This document shows positions 1-6,687 of a stretch of 6,759 nucleotides of DNA, piece by piece (positions within the stretch are counted from its first letter, which is position 1; each line of letters opens with the position of its first letter). Position numbers and translations under genes: made by a program. This DNA is from Chitinophagales bacterium (GTDB taxonomy: Bacteria > Bacteroidota > Bacteroidia > Chitinophagales > Chitinophagaceae). The stretch is from positions 1 to 6,759 of the forward strand of contig JANXYS010000053.1 in assembly GCA_025355935.1 (NCBI GenBank), read 5' to 3'. The notes beneath the pieces are model-generated. The model saw only the letters and a program-made list of their open reading frames with translations. It was not told where the DNA came from and made no database searches.

Positions 1-2
1 CT

Positions 3-362
3 TCAACTAAAGGTAATAAGGGTGGTCAAAGTCGCGCCGGATATAAGAGCAAAAAAGCTCATGAGGGTGGACAGATGCCGATTCAACGTCGGATTCCCAA
101 GCGTGGATTCACAAATATAAACCGAATTGAGTACAAGGTAATCAACCTTGGCCAAGTCGATGTTTTGGCCGAAAAGTATGGTTTGACTGAATTTAGTCTT
201 GAGACGTTGTATATCAATAGTCTGATTGGCCAAAACGATCTTATAAAAGTTCTTGGTCATGGCGAAATCACCGGGAAGTTCAGTTTCAAGGTGAATGCTA
301 TCAGCGAAAAAGCAAAAACTGCCATTGAAGCTGCCGGGGGGTCCGTAGAAATAGTGAAATAA
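3..362 (+). CDS. rplO: 50S ribosomal protein L15, 3' part (start lies outside the window)
   Basis: L15 is a late-assembling protein of the large ribosomal subunit that binds 23S rRNA. The reading frame is open from the window edge (first full codon at 3) and gives 119 residues before TAA at 360-362. Bacterial L15 is usually about 145-150 residues, so roughly 30 N-terminal residues are missing, which would include the basic glycine-rich start. Visible hallmarks are the Gly/Lys/Arg-rich segment with STKGNKGGQSRAGY, then the family signature HEGGQMPIQRRIPKRGF, then the globular C-terminal domain (VINLGQVDVLAEKYG, later KVLGHGEITGKFSFKVNAIS, ending in AAGGSVEIVK). The ATG at 75 is internal (the Met of GGQMP) and not the start. 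secY follows, as in the spc operon of most bacteria, but a strong terminator separates the two. Identity is secure; only truncation limits the call. Confidence 0.97.
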   Translation, partial: STKGNKGGQSRAGYKSKKAHEGGQMPIQRRIPKRGFTNINRIEYKVINLGQVDVLAEKYGLTEFSLETLYINSLIGQNDLIKVLGHGEITGKFSFKVNAISEKAKTAIEAAGGSVEIVK

Positions 363-379
363 TTTCACGATATTTGTAG

Positions 380-405
380 GACGCATAAAAATTATGCGTC
401 TTTTT
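380..405 (+). terminator. Intrinsic terminator between rplO and secY
   Basis: There is a perfect 9-bp stem, GACGCATAA (380-388) pairing with TTATGCGTC (392-400), with a 3-base AAA loop. TTTTT follows directly at 401-405, and after AC there is another TTTT. This is a textbook Rho-independent terminator for + strand transcription, 18 bases after the rplO stop codon and only about 33 bases before the secY start. The minus-strand reading has no T-run after the stem, so it is not bidirectional. Its position inside a normally continuous operon suggests partial termination or attenuation ahead of secY, which is inference. Confidence 0.85.
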
Positions 406-438
406 ACTTTTAGTGCAACATTTAAACTGACTTAATTC

Positions 439-1773
439 GTGAAGAAGCTTGTTACAACATTAAAAAATATCTGGGGCATTGAGGAACTGCGGAATAAAAT
501 AATATTCACTTTAATTCTTTTGTTTATATATCGGTTAGGTTCTTACATTGTTTTACCGGGAATCGATCCAAACAAATTAGCCAATCTTCATAACAGTGCT
601 TCCACGGGGATGCTTGGTTTACTGGACGCATTTGTTGGCGGTGCTTTCTCAAAGGCATCTATTTTTGCGCTTGGAATCATGCCTTATATCTCGGCATCAA
701 TCTTCATGCAGCTCGTTACGATTCTCGTTCCTCAGATGGCTAAGGTTCAGAAAGAGGGAGAAAGTGGTAGAAAGAAAATTAACCAGTGGACTCGTTATCT
801 AACGGTAGTAGTAACTGCTTTTCAGGCGGCAGCTTATATCGGTTATCTTAAAAGTCCAGCTAATGCTGACGCGCTGGTTGCCGGATACGGAAACTTCTTT
901 GTTCCCTCAACTGTAATTATACTTACCGTAGGAACATTGTTTGTAATGTGGTTAGGTGAAAAGATTACTGATAAAGGTTTGGGAAATGGTACGTCTCTAA
1001 TTATTATGATTGGAATTCTTGCACGTTTTCCACAAGCCATTGGGCAGGAGTGGGCAGCTCGTACCACAGGCGGTGCCGGTGGTTTATTGTTTATGTTAGT
1101 CGAAATTCTCTTGCTCATTGGGATAATAATGGGTCTTATCATGCTAGTCCAAGGCACACGTAAAGTCCCGGTTAATTATGCTAAGCAAATCGTTGGGAAT
1201 CGCCAGTTCGGCGGCGCCCGTAATTTTTTGCCATTAAAAGTTAATGCCGCAGGTGTAATGCCAATCATTTTTGCGCAAGCGATACTTTTCCTTCCGACAA
1301 TATTTACAGGATTCAAAGGAGACGGTTGGGCACGGTATTTCACAGATCATACAAACGTAGTATATATGCTTGTATACTCTGTGTGTGTTATTGCTTTTAC
1401 TTTTCTTTATACCGCCTTAATTTTTAATCCTAAGCAAATGGCGGATGAGTTGAAAAGGAATAATGGTTTTATACCAGGCGTAAAGCCTGGTCAGCCTACA
1501 GCTGATTACATTGGTACAATCATGGATCGTATAACTCTGCCGGGTGCCATATTGCTTGCAGCCGTAGGTATACTTCCTGGTTTGATACAATTGATTTTGG
1601 GTATGCAGCAAAGTTTTGCTACTTTCTTTGGAGGTACTTCTTTACTGATTATGGTCGGTGTAATTCTTGATACACTACAACAAATCGAAACTCAATTGTT
1701 AATGCGGCAGTATGATGGTTTAATGAGCAGTGGAAGAATGCAAGGCAGACAGGCAGTAGCTTCCGGAATCTGA
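439..1773 (+). CDS. secY: Protein translocase subunit SecY
   Basis: SecY is the channel-forming subunit of the SecYEG translocon in the inner membrane, through which pre-proteins are exported or inserted. The product is 444 residues, normal for the family, with ten predicted membrane segments: about 20-38, the plug/TM2 region 57-93, 117-137, 155-173, 184-199, 212-237, 271-291, 306-330, 367-388 and 397-415. The family-typical cytoplasmic loops are present: C4 (GTRKVPVNYAKQIVG, 239 onward, leading into LPLKVNAAGVMPIIFAQ) and C5 (GFIPGVKPGQPTADYI, 343-358). K349 sits where E. coli has the important Arg357; I recall Lys here as common in Bacteroidota. The start must be GTG 439: an in-frame TAA lies at 433-435, and the next Met is at residue 58, beyond the conserved first helix. 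No Shine-Dalgarno sequence is visible. Terminator-like hairpins flank the gene on both sides. Confidence 0.97.
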   Translation: MKKLVTTLKNIWGIEELRNKIIFTLILLFIYRLGSYIVLPGIDPNKLANLHNSASTGMLGLLDAFVGGAFSKASIFALGIMPYISASIFMQLVTILVPQMAKVQKEGESGRKKINQWTRYLTVVVTAFQAAAYIGYLKSPANADALVAGYGNFFVPSTVIILTVGTLFVMWLGEKITDKGLGNGTSLIIMIGILARFPQAIGQEWAARTTGGAGGLLFMLVEILLLIGIIMGLIMLVQGTRKVPVNYAKQIVGNRQFGGARNFLPLKVNAAGVMPIIFAQAILFLPTIFTGFKGDGWARYFTDHTNVVYMLVYSVCVIAFTFLYTALIFNPKQMADELKRNNGFIPGVKPGQPTADYIGTIMDRITLPGAILLAAVGILPGLIQLILGMQQSFATFFGGTSLLIMVGVILDTLQQIETQLLMRQYDGLMSSGRMQGRQAVASGI

Positions 1774-1800
1774 TTGCCAGCTAAATAAGATTTACTAACG

Positions 1801-1832
1801 ACCCTAACGCCTTAATCGTTGGGGTTTGTTTT
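1801..1832 (+). terminator. Probable intrinsic terminator between secY and map
   Basis: The stem is ACCCTAACG (1801-1809) pairing with CGTTGGGGT (1817-1825), nine pairs including one T·G wobble, around a 7-base loop (1810-1816). It is followed by TTGTTTT (1826-1832). GC content in the lower stem and the T-rich tail fit a Rho-independent terminator for secY transcripts. It starts 27 bases after the secY stop and ends 16 bases before the map start, so any map transcript must either read through it or begin inside this short gap. It is less ideal than the rplO-secY hairpin because a G interrupts the T-run. Confidence 0.65.
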
Positions 1833-1848
1833 AATTAACAGGTATATA

Positions 1849-2697
1849 ATGATACAATACAAAACACGGGAGGAAATAGAGATTATGAGGCATTCGTGTC
1901 TTATGGTTGGAAAAGCACACGCAGAGGCAGCAAAGATTCTAAAACCGGGTATCACTACCATGGCGGTAAATAATATTGTTGAAACGTATATCCTTGATAA
2001 TGGCGGTAAATTATCTTTCAAAAATTATAATGGATTTCCCTATGCTACCTGTATTTCAATGAATGCGGCGGTAGTCCATGGTTTTCCCGGCGAGCAGATT
2101 TTAATTGAAGGTGATGTTATATCTCTTGACATAGGGGTGTTTAAAAATGGCTTTCATGGCGATAGTGCATATACTTATGCAATAGGAGAAGTAGGCGAAG
2201 AAATAATGCAGTTATTGAGAGTGACGAAAGCATCATTATATGCAGGCATCCAGAAAGCACGGCAGGGAAACAGGATTGGCGATATTGCCAACGCCATCCA
2301 GGAATACACAGAAAAGAAACACGGTTATGGCGTAGTTCGGGAACTCGTTGGACACGGAGTAGGGAGGAACATGCATGAAGACCCACAGGTTCCAAACTAT
2401 GGGAAGAAAGGAACGGGTGCTAAACTTAAAGCAGGAATGGTATTGGCAATAGAGCCAATGATCAACCTTGGAGTAAAAGAGGTAGTGCATCTTGAAGATG
2501 GATGGACAGTTCTTACAAAGGACGGAAAGGTATCGGCTCATTTTGAACACGACGTATGCATTACTAAATCAGTCCCGGATATTCTATCTTCATTCGTGGA
2601 AATAGAAGCGGCTGAACAAGCTAATCCGAACCTAACCTGGAGCTACGGGGCGATTAGCCCGCAGGAAGCACAGGTACCTAAAATATCGGCCACTTAG
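1849..2697 (+). CDS. map: Type I methionine aminopeptidase
   Basis: This cytoplasmic metalloenzyme removes the initiator methionine from nascent proteins whose second residue is small. The product is 282 residues with the pita-bread fold. All expected active-site residues are visible: metal ligands D94 (SLDIGV), D105 (GDSAYTY), H169 (ELVGHGVGR), E202 (AIEPMI) and E233 (HFEHDV), plus substrate-pocket His77 (VVHGFP) and His176 (MHEDPQVPNYG). No SecA-like zinc-finger or other N-terminal extension is present. ATG 1849 is preferred because MIQYKTREEIEIMR aligns with the usual N-terminus; an in-frame TTG at 1819 lies inside the upstream hairpin. About 49 residues follow the last metal ligand, roughly 20 more than in E. 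coli MetAP, ending in a non-conserved Pro/Gln/Ala-containing tail. The gene follows secY as in many Bacteroidota, but infA and the alpha-operon genes do not follow it. Confidence 0.96.
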   Translation: MIQYKTREEIEIMRHSCLMVGKAHAEAAKILKPGITTMAVNNIVETYILDNGGKLSFKNYNGFPYATCISMNAAVVHGFPGEQILIEGDVISLDIGVFKNGFHGDSAYTYAIGEVGEEIMQLLRVTKASLYAGIQKARQGNRIGDIANAIQEYTEKKHGYGVVRELVGHGVGRNMHEDPQVPNYGKKGTGAKLKAGMVLAIEPMINLGVKEVVHLEDGWTVLTKDGKVSAHFEHDVCITKSVPDILSSFVEIEAAEQANPNLTWSYGAISPQEAQVPKISAT

Positions 2698-2737
2698 AAA
2701 TTACGCCCTTCTAAAATTTACCTCATAATTGTGTTTA

Positions 2738-3970
2738 ATGGCTCGCGAAAAACTTGTAGTAATTGGTGCAGGTGCTGCTGGGTTTTTTTGCGCTGTAAAT
2801 GCAGCCCGTCTCCATGATATCGATGTTGTCATTATCGAAAAATCATCGAAAGTCTTAAGCAAGGTGAAAGTAAGTGGGGGAGGACGTTGTAACGTAACTC
2901 ACGCTTGTTTCAGTATCGCAGAAATGATTCGAAACTACCCCCGGGGCGAAGCGTTTTTAAAAAAAGCATTTCATCATTTTTTTACAACTGAAACTATATC
3001 ATGGTTTGAGGAACGATTAGTACAGTTAAAAACTGAAAGTGATGGAAGAATGTTTCCCACCACTAATAATTCTCAAACGATCATTGATTGTTTATTGAAG
3101 GAAGCAAGCAAATACAAAGTAGAAGTATTTACCAATACTACCGTTCAAAAAATTCATAAGATCGATGGCAAATTTCAAGTTGAGCTTAACGGAGCAAAGA
3201 AAATCGTGGCGAAGTACCTTTGTGTTGCGAGTGGGGGATATCCTAAATCTTCCCAATTTGAATGGTTGAAAGAGACTGGACATACGATCGAAGAACCTGT
3301 ACCTTCTTTATTTACATTTAATATTCCCGGCGATAAAATAATTGACTTGATGGGGGTTTCCGTTGGAAAAGCGAATATAAAGATAAGAGGGACGAAACTT
3401 CAACAGTTTGGGCCACTACTCATTACTCACTGGGGTTTAAGTGGCCCAGCAGTATTAAAATCCTCTGCGTATGGAGCGCGGATACTAGCGGAAAAGAATT
3501 ACGACTATGGTGTCCAGGTGAACTGGTTGCCCGATTATAATGAGCAAAGCCTGAAAGAAAAATTTCAGTCACTCCGCTTTGATATTGCGGCGAAGAAAAT
3601 CTTTAATAAAAATCCCTTTGAGCTGCCGGGGCGTTTATGGGAATATTTTTTAAACACCTGCTCTATCCAGCCGGATCTCCGATGGGCCGATTTACCAGTT
3701 AAAGAGCAAAACAAACTCATAAAGGTATTGAGTGCGCAGGAATTTGCCGTAAAAGGGAAGACAACATTTAAAGAAGAATTCGTAACAGCAGGGGGCATCA
3801 ACCTCGAAGAAATAAATGCTTCTACGATGGAAAGCAAAATTATTCCCCATTTATATTTCGCCGGTGAGGTAATGAATATAGACGGGGTAACCGGAGGATT
3901 TAATTTTCAGAATGCATGGACAACGGGATGGATCGCTGCCTGTTTAAAAAGTGCCGGAAAGATGGAATAA
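2738..3970 (+). CDS. HI0933/YhiN-family FAD-dependent flavoprotein (putative NAD(P)/FAD oxidoreductase)
   Basis: The 410-residue product matches the widespread HI0933-like (YhiN) flavoprotein family, whose members are often named 'aminoacetone oxidase family FAD-binding enzyme'. Their physiological substrate is generally unknown. An N-terminal Rossmann dinucleotide-binding motif is clear: VVIGAGAAGFF with GxGxxG at 10-15, and the acidic residue E34 ending the second strand (VVIIEK), expected to bind the FAD ribose. The family hallmark KVSGGGRCNVTH spans 44-55. The C-terminal FAD-contacting block includes VTAGGINLEEI (349 onward) and FAGEVMNIDGVTGGFNFQNA (374-393). Length is typical and no signal peptide or membrane segment is seen, so the protein is probably cytosolic. 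ATG 2738 gives MAREKLVVIG; an in-frame TTG at 2729 would add only three residues. It starts 40 bases after map with no convincing terminator between, so co-transcription with map is possible. The family assignment is strong; the reaction is not known. Confidence 0.9.
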   Translation: MAREKLVVIGAGAAGFFCAVNAARLHDIDVVIIEKSSKVLSKVKVSGGGRCNVTHACFSIAEMIRNYPRGEAFLKKAFHHFFTTETISWFEERLVQLKTESDGRMFPTTNNSQTIIDCLLKEASKYKVEVFTNTTVQKIHKIDGKFQVELNGAKKIVAKYLCVASGGYPKSSQFEWLKETGHTIEEPVPSLFTFNIPGDKIIDLMGVSVGKANIKIRGTKLQQFGPLLITHWGLSGPAVLKSSAYGARILAEKNYDYGVQVNWLPDYNEQSLKEKFQSLRFDIAAKKIFNKNPFELPGRLWEYFLNTCSIQPDLRWADLPVKEQNKLIKVLSAQEFAVKGKTTFKEEFVTAGGINLEEINASTMESKIIPHLYFAGEVMNIDGVTGGFNFQNAWTTGWIAACLKSAGKME

Positions 3971-4058
3971 ATCTAGTCTATCGCAGCGCCTGGGTACAGT
4001 ACATTTTAACGAGCAACTATTCAACATTCTTTTGAATTGATTTATCTTTCCGCACCGG

Positions 4059-5153
4059 ATGAAAAAAATTGACAAATACATACTTCTAAAATATCTCTCT
4101 ACATTTTTCTTCTGTCTCCTCTTGTTTACAGCAATTGTAGTTGTGGTCGACATTAGCGAGAAAACGGACGATTTTGTAAAGTCTAACCTGAGTACATGGC
4201 AAATAATTACTGACTATTATGCTGGATTTGTTCCAAGGATAGATGCGATGCTTTTTCCATTATTTATTTTTATCTCTGTCATTTTTTTTACTTCCAAGAT
4301 GGCTGGACGATCGGAGATAATTGCAATTCTCAGCAGTGGGGTGTCATTTAAACGCTTTATGGTTCCTTACCTGGTTGGCGGTGTCTTTCTATCCCTCTTA
4401 TTGTGGACCGGCTATCAATATGTCGTTCCCGAGGCAAACCGCAAATGGGGGGATTTTGAAAAAAAATATGTAGATGTTAACGCTGGGCCGGCAAATACAA
4501 ATACGAGTTATCAAAATAACATTTACTTTAAAAATGATGTAAATTCTTATGTAAGTATAAAAGGGTATGATACTGTAAGTAAGACCGGGAACGGTTTCGT
4601 CCTGCAAAAATTCGATAATAACAAACTCACGTACAATTTAAGAGCTAACAACTTTAATTGGGATACCGCCGCCAGAAAATGGAGACTCACGGGTGTGGTT
4701 GAGCGTACTTTACATGAAGTAAGTGAGACCGTACAAACGTCGAATGACATGTTGATGAACTATAGTTTTAAGCCTATTGATCTTCGTAAAGATGACTATT
4801 TGAAAGACCAGATGACCACACCAGAGCTGAACCGATTTATAAAAATGGAAAAAATGCGGGGCTCCGAATCAATTAGTTCCTTACAGGTTGAAAGATTTAA
4901 CCGGGATGCTATTCCCGTCTCCGTTCTTATACTGACAATAATTGGTGTCGCCCTTGCCTCAAGGCGAGTCCGCGGTGGAAGTGGCGCTCATCTCGCCGTG
5001 GGTGTGCTTATCAGTGTAGCCTACATACTGTTTAGTCGGTTTAGCGTTGTCTTTGCAACAAAGGGTACATTCAGTCCGTGGCTTGCATCATGGACGCCTA
5101 ATTTCATATTCGGCCTACTCGCTTTCTACCTCTACAAGAGAGCACCGAAATAG
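4059..5153 (+). CDS. LptF/LptG-family (YjgP/YjgQ) lipopolysaccharide export permease
   Basis: Members of this family form the transmembrane part of the LptB2FG ABC transporter, which extracts lipopolysaccharide from the inner membrane and passes it to the periplasmic Lpt bridge. The 364-residue product has the standard layout. Three N-terminal membrane segments (about 12-30, 60-79 and 101-121) are followed by a soluble beta-rich periplasmic region (about 125-275) of the jellyroll type. Three C-terminal segments follow (284-301, 310-330 and 344-360). The coupling-helix region that contacts the LptB ATPase is seen as GRSEIIAILSSGVSFKRF (83-100). SRRVRGGSGAHLAVGV (301-316) is the conserved loop leading into TM5. 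The start MKKIDKYILLKYL is typical. The sequence alone does not say whether this is the LptF or the LptG partner, and no second permease or LptB gene lies in the window. The flavoprotein gene ends 88 bases upstream. Confidence 0.92.
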   Translation: MKKIDKYILLKYLSTFFFCLLLFTAIVVVVDISEKTDDFVKSNLSTWQIITDYYAGFVPRIDAMLFPLFIFISVIFFTSKMAGRSEIIAILSSGVSFKRFMVPYLVGGVFLSLLLWTGYQYVVPEANRKWGDFEKKYVDVNAGPANTNTSYQNNIYFKNDVNSYVSIKGYDTVSKTGNGFVLQKFDNNKLTYNLRANNFNWDTAARKWRLTGVVERTLHEVSETVQTSNDMLMNYSFKPIDLRKDDYLKDQMTTPELNRFIKMEKMRGSESISSLQVERFNRDAIPVSVLILTIIGVALASRRVRGGSGAHLAVGVLISVAYILFSRFSVVFATKGTFSPWLASWTPNFIFGLLAFYLYKRAPK

Positions 5154-5176
5154 CGTTAACCAGGCGCTATCCAATA

Positions 5177-5197
5177 CTTAAACTATTTCCTTAAACT
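5177..5197. repeat. Short direct repeat CTTAAACT x2 in the leader upstream of citrate synthase
   Basis: CTTAAACT occurs at 5177-5184 and again at 5190-5197, a 13-base period, in the AT-rich 164-base gap between the permease and citrate synthase genes. It could be a regulator half-site pair, but A/T-rich 8-mers recur by chance. A related TTAAACT lies at 422-428 before secY. No convincing Bacteroidota promoter (TTG, about 20 bases, TAnnTTTG) could be fixed in this gap. An 8-base palindrome GCAATTGC is at 5238-5245. Confidence 0.25.
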
Positions 5198-5317
5198 TTT
5201 GTTTTGCATGTCGAGTCATCGTAATTTTAGCATCATTGCAATTGCTTTCTAATACGTTACTAAGATTTAGGCACTCTACAGTTATTGTTTTTAAAATTAA
5301 ATACTCAATTATACATC

Positions 5318-6643
5318 ATGGGAATCATTAAAGACAGGTTTAAGGAGAAAGCTGACATAGTTTCTGCGGAGATAAAACAAATTATTAAAGACCATGGGGA
5401 TAAGAAGATTGGGGAGGTTACCCTTTCGCAGGTTTATCAGGGTATGCGTGGGATTACAGGATTAGTAACAGAAACTTCCTTGTTGGATTCACAAGATGGA
5501 ATTCGTTTCCGGGGCTATTCAATCCCCGAATTGCAGGAAAAGTTACCGAAGGCCCCCGGAGGTAGTGAACCACTTCCTGAAGGTCTGTTTTACCTTATGC
5601 TGGTAGGAGAACTACCCACTGAAGAAGATGTCAAAGAACTAAGCAGCGTTCTTCAACGCCGAAGCCATGTTCCTAACCATGTTTTTGCAAGTATTGAGGC
5701 CTTGCCTGTGAGCACACACCCTATGACGCAGTTTGTAGTGGCAATTATGGCTTTACAAACGGAAAGCCAATTCGCAAAGGGTTACGCAAAAGGGATGAAC
5801 AAAAAAGATTACTGGGAGGCTACATTTGATGATACCCTGGACCTGATCGCCAGATTACCACGCGTAGCAGCCTACATCTATCGGAGAAAATATAAGTGGG
5901 GCGAGCATATCCAGCCTAACGGTTTGCTCGACTGGGCTGGAAATTTCGCACACATGATGGGCTTTGAAGATGATGGTTTCAAGGAACTGATGCGTTTATA
6001 TATGACTATTCATGCTGATCATGAAGGGGGAAACGTGAGCGCACATACTACCCACCTTGTTGGATCTGCCCTCAGCGATCCATATTTAAGTTTTGCCGCT
6101 GGTATGAATGGTCTTGCGGGACCATTGCATGGACTTGCAAACCAGGAGGTAATAAAATGGATCTTTGAATTACGTGAATCCATCGGAAGTGATAATCCTT
6201 CAAAAGAACAGATTGAAGAATATGTAAAGAAGACCCTTAGCGAAGGTAAGGTTGTGCCCGGATACGGACATGCCGTTCTTCGTAAAACTGATCCGCGATT
6301 TACAGCGCAAATGGAATTTGGAAAAAAACACATGCCAGACGATCCTCTTGTGCAAACTGTTTGGAATGTATATGAAGCAGTGCCTCCTGTGCTAAGTTCA
6401 ATTGCCAAAATTAAAAATCCCTGGCCAAATGTTGATGCCCACAGTGGTGCATTGTTGGTTCATTATGGTATGAAAGAATATGAATTTTACACGGTACTTT
6501 TTGGGGTTTCTCGGGCATTGGGTGTGCTTGCCAGTCTTTGCTGGGACCGGGCGTTAGGGTTACCGTTAGAGCGGCCCAAATCAATAACAACTCAGCTCGT
6601 CAAATCTTGGCTTGAGGGTAAAGATGAAATTTGGGGTGATTAA
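5318..6643 (+). CDS. gltA: Citrate synthase, eukaryote-like (si) type
   Basis: This enzyme condenses acetyl-CoA with oxaloacetate to citrate, the entry step of the TCA cycle, in the cytoplasm. The product is 441 residues. The catalytic triad of the family is present: H271 in GLAGPLHGLANQEV, H318 in VVPGYGHAVLRKTDPRF and D373 in NPWPNVDAHSG, close to pig mitochondrial numbering (274, 320, 375). The wording resembles mitochondrial citrate synthase far more than E. coli GltA, for example GIRFRGYSIPE (61-71), the PLPEGLF block, HADHEGGNVSAHT, GSALSDPYLSFAAGMNG and the C-terminal TVLFGVSRALGVLA and LPLERPKS. Such enzymes are known from Bacteroidota and some Deltaproteobacteria such as Geobacter. 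No mitochondrial-type presequence is present. ATG 5318 (MGIIKDRFKEK) is chosen; an in-frame TTG at 5285 would add an atypical 11-residue leader. The gene is followed by its own hairpin and preceded by a 164-base gap, so it is probably a single-gene unit. The gene symbol follows bacterial usage. Confidence 0.96.
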   Translation: MGIIKDRFKEKADIVSAEIKQIIKDHGDKKIGEVTLSQVYQGMRGITGLVTETSLLDSQDGIRFRGYSIPELQEKLPKAPGGSEPLPEGLFYLMLVGELPTEEDVKELSSVLQRRSHVPNHVFASIEALPVSTHPMTQFVVAIMALQTESQFAKGYAKGMNKKDYWEATFDDTLDLIARLPRVAAYIYRRKYKWGEHIQPNGLLDWAGNFAHMMGFEDDGFKELMRLYMTIHADHEGGNVSAHTTHLVGSALSDPYLSFAAGMNGLAGPLHGLANQEVIKWIFELRESIGSDNPSKEQIEEYVKKTLSEGKVVPGYGHAVLRKTDPRFTAQMEFGKKHMPDDPLVQTVWNVYEAVPPVLSSIAKIKNPWPNVDAHSGALLVHYGMKEYEFYTVLFGVSRALGVLASLCWDRALGLPLERPKSITTQLVKSWLEGKDEIWGD

Positions 6644-6653
6644 TTAATTTAGT

Positions 6654-6679
6654 TAGAGGGCTTCGACGAAGCCCTTTAT
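6654..6679 (+). terminator. Probable intrinsic terminator after citrate synthase
   Basis: The core stem AGGGCTTC (6657-6664) pairs with GAAGCCCT (6668-6675) around a 3-base GAC loop. It extends outward by a G·T wobble and two A/T pairs to 6654 and 6678. The tail TTTATT (6675-6680) is only moderately T-rich. It lies 10 bases after the stop codon, in the gap before the inferred convergent gene, where a terminator is expected. The reverse strand has no T-run after the stem, so it probably serves mainly the + strand gene. Confidence 0.7.
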
Positions 6680-6687
6680 TAATAGCA

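Noticed and set aside
3..386. Minus-strand 127-codon open frame opposite rplO
   Set aside because: It lies antisense to clear L15 coding sequence, extends through the terminator stem, and its peptide has no recognisable family features.
403..412. TACTTTTA (405-412) as a near-match to a Bacteroidota -7 element driving secY
   Set aside because: The final G is missing, and the nearest upstream TTG (374-376) is about 28 bases away, beyond the usual spacer.
843..1157. Minus-strand 104-codon open frame inside secY, and similar short frames in map, the flavoprotein and the permease
   Set aside because: All are shadows of well-supported genes on the other strand or in other frames, with no start context or recognisable protein family.
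1845..1850. TATAAT box upstream of map
   Set aside because: It overlaps the map ATG itself and would place transcription start inside the gene. Bacteroidota promoters also use a different -7 element (TAnnTTTG).
2694..2714. Inverted repeat TTAGAA/TTCTAA spanning the map stop codon
   Set aside because: The stem is only 6 bp and AT-rich with a 9-base loop, and no T-run follows; too weak to call a terminator.
4043..4050. TATCTTTC as a near-match to the Bacteroidota -7 promoter element before the permease gene
   Set aside because: It has one mismatch at the conserved G, would give an almost leaderless transcript starting next to the ATG, and lacks a well-spaced -33 element.
5150..5170. Inverted repeat ATAGCG/CGCTAT spanning the permease stop codon
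   Set aside because: The stem is 6 bp with a 9-base loop and lacks a T-rich tail. The parallel with the map stop-codon hairpin is probably coincidence.
6019..6408. Minus-strand 129-codon open frame opposite citrate synthase
   Set aside because: It is antisense to the most conserved catalytic part of citrate synthase. It is Cys/Ser/Pro-rich with no recognisable family features.
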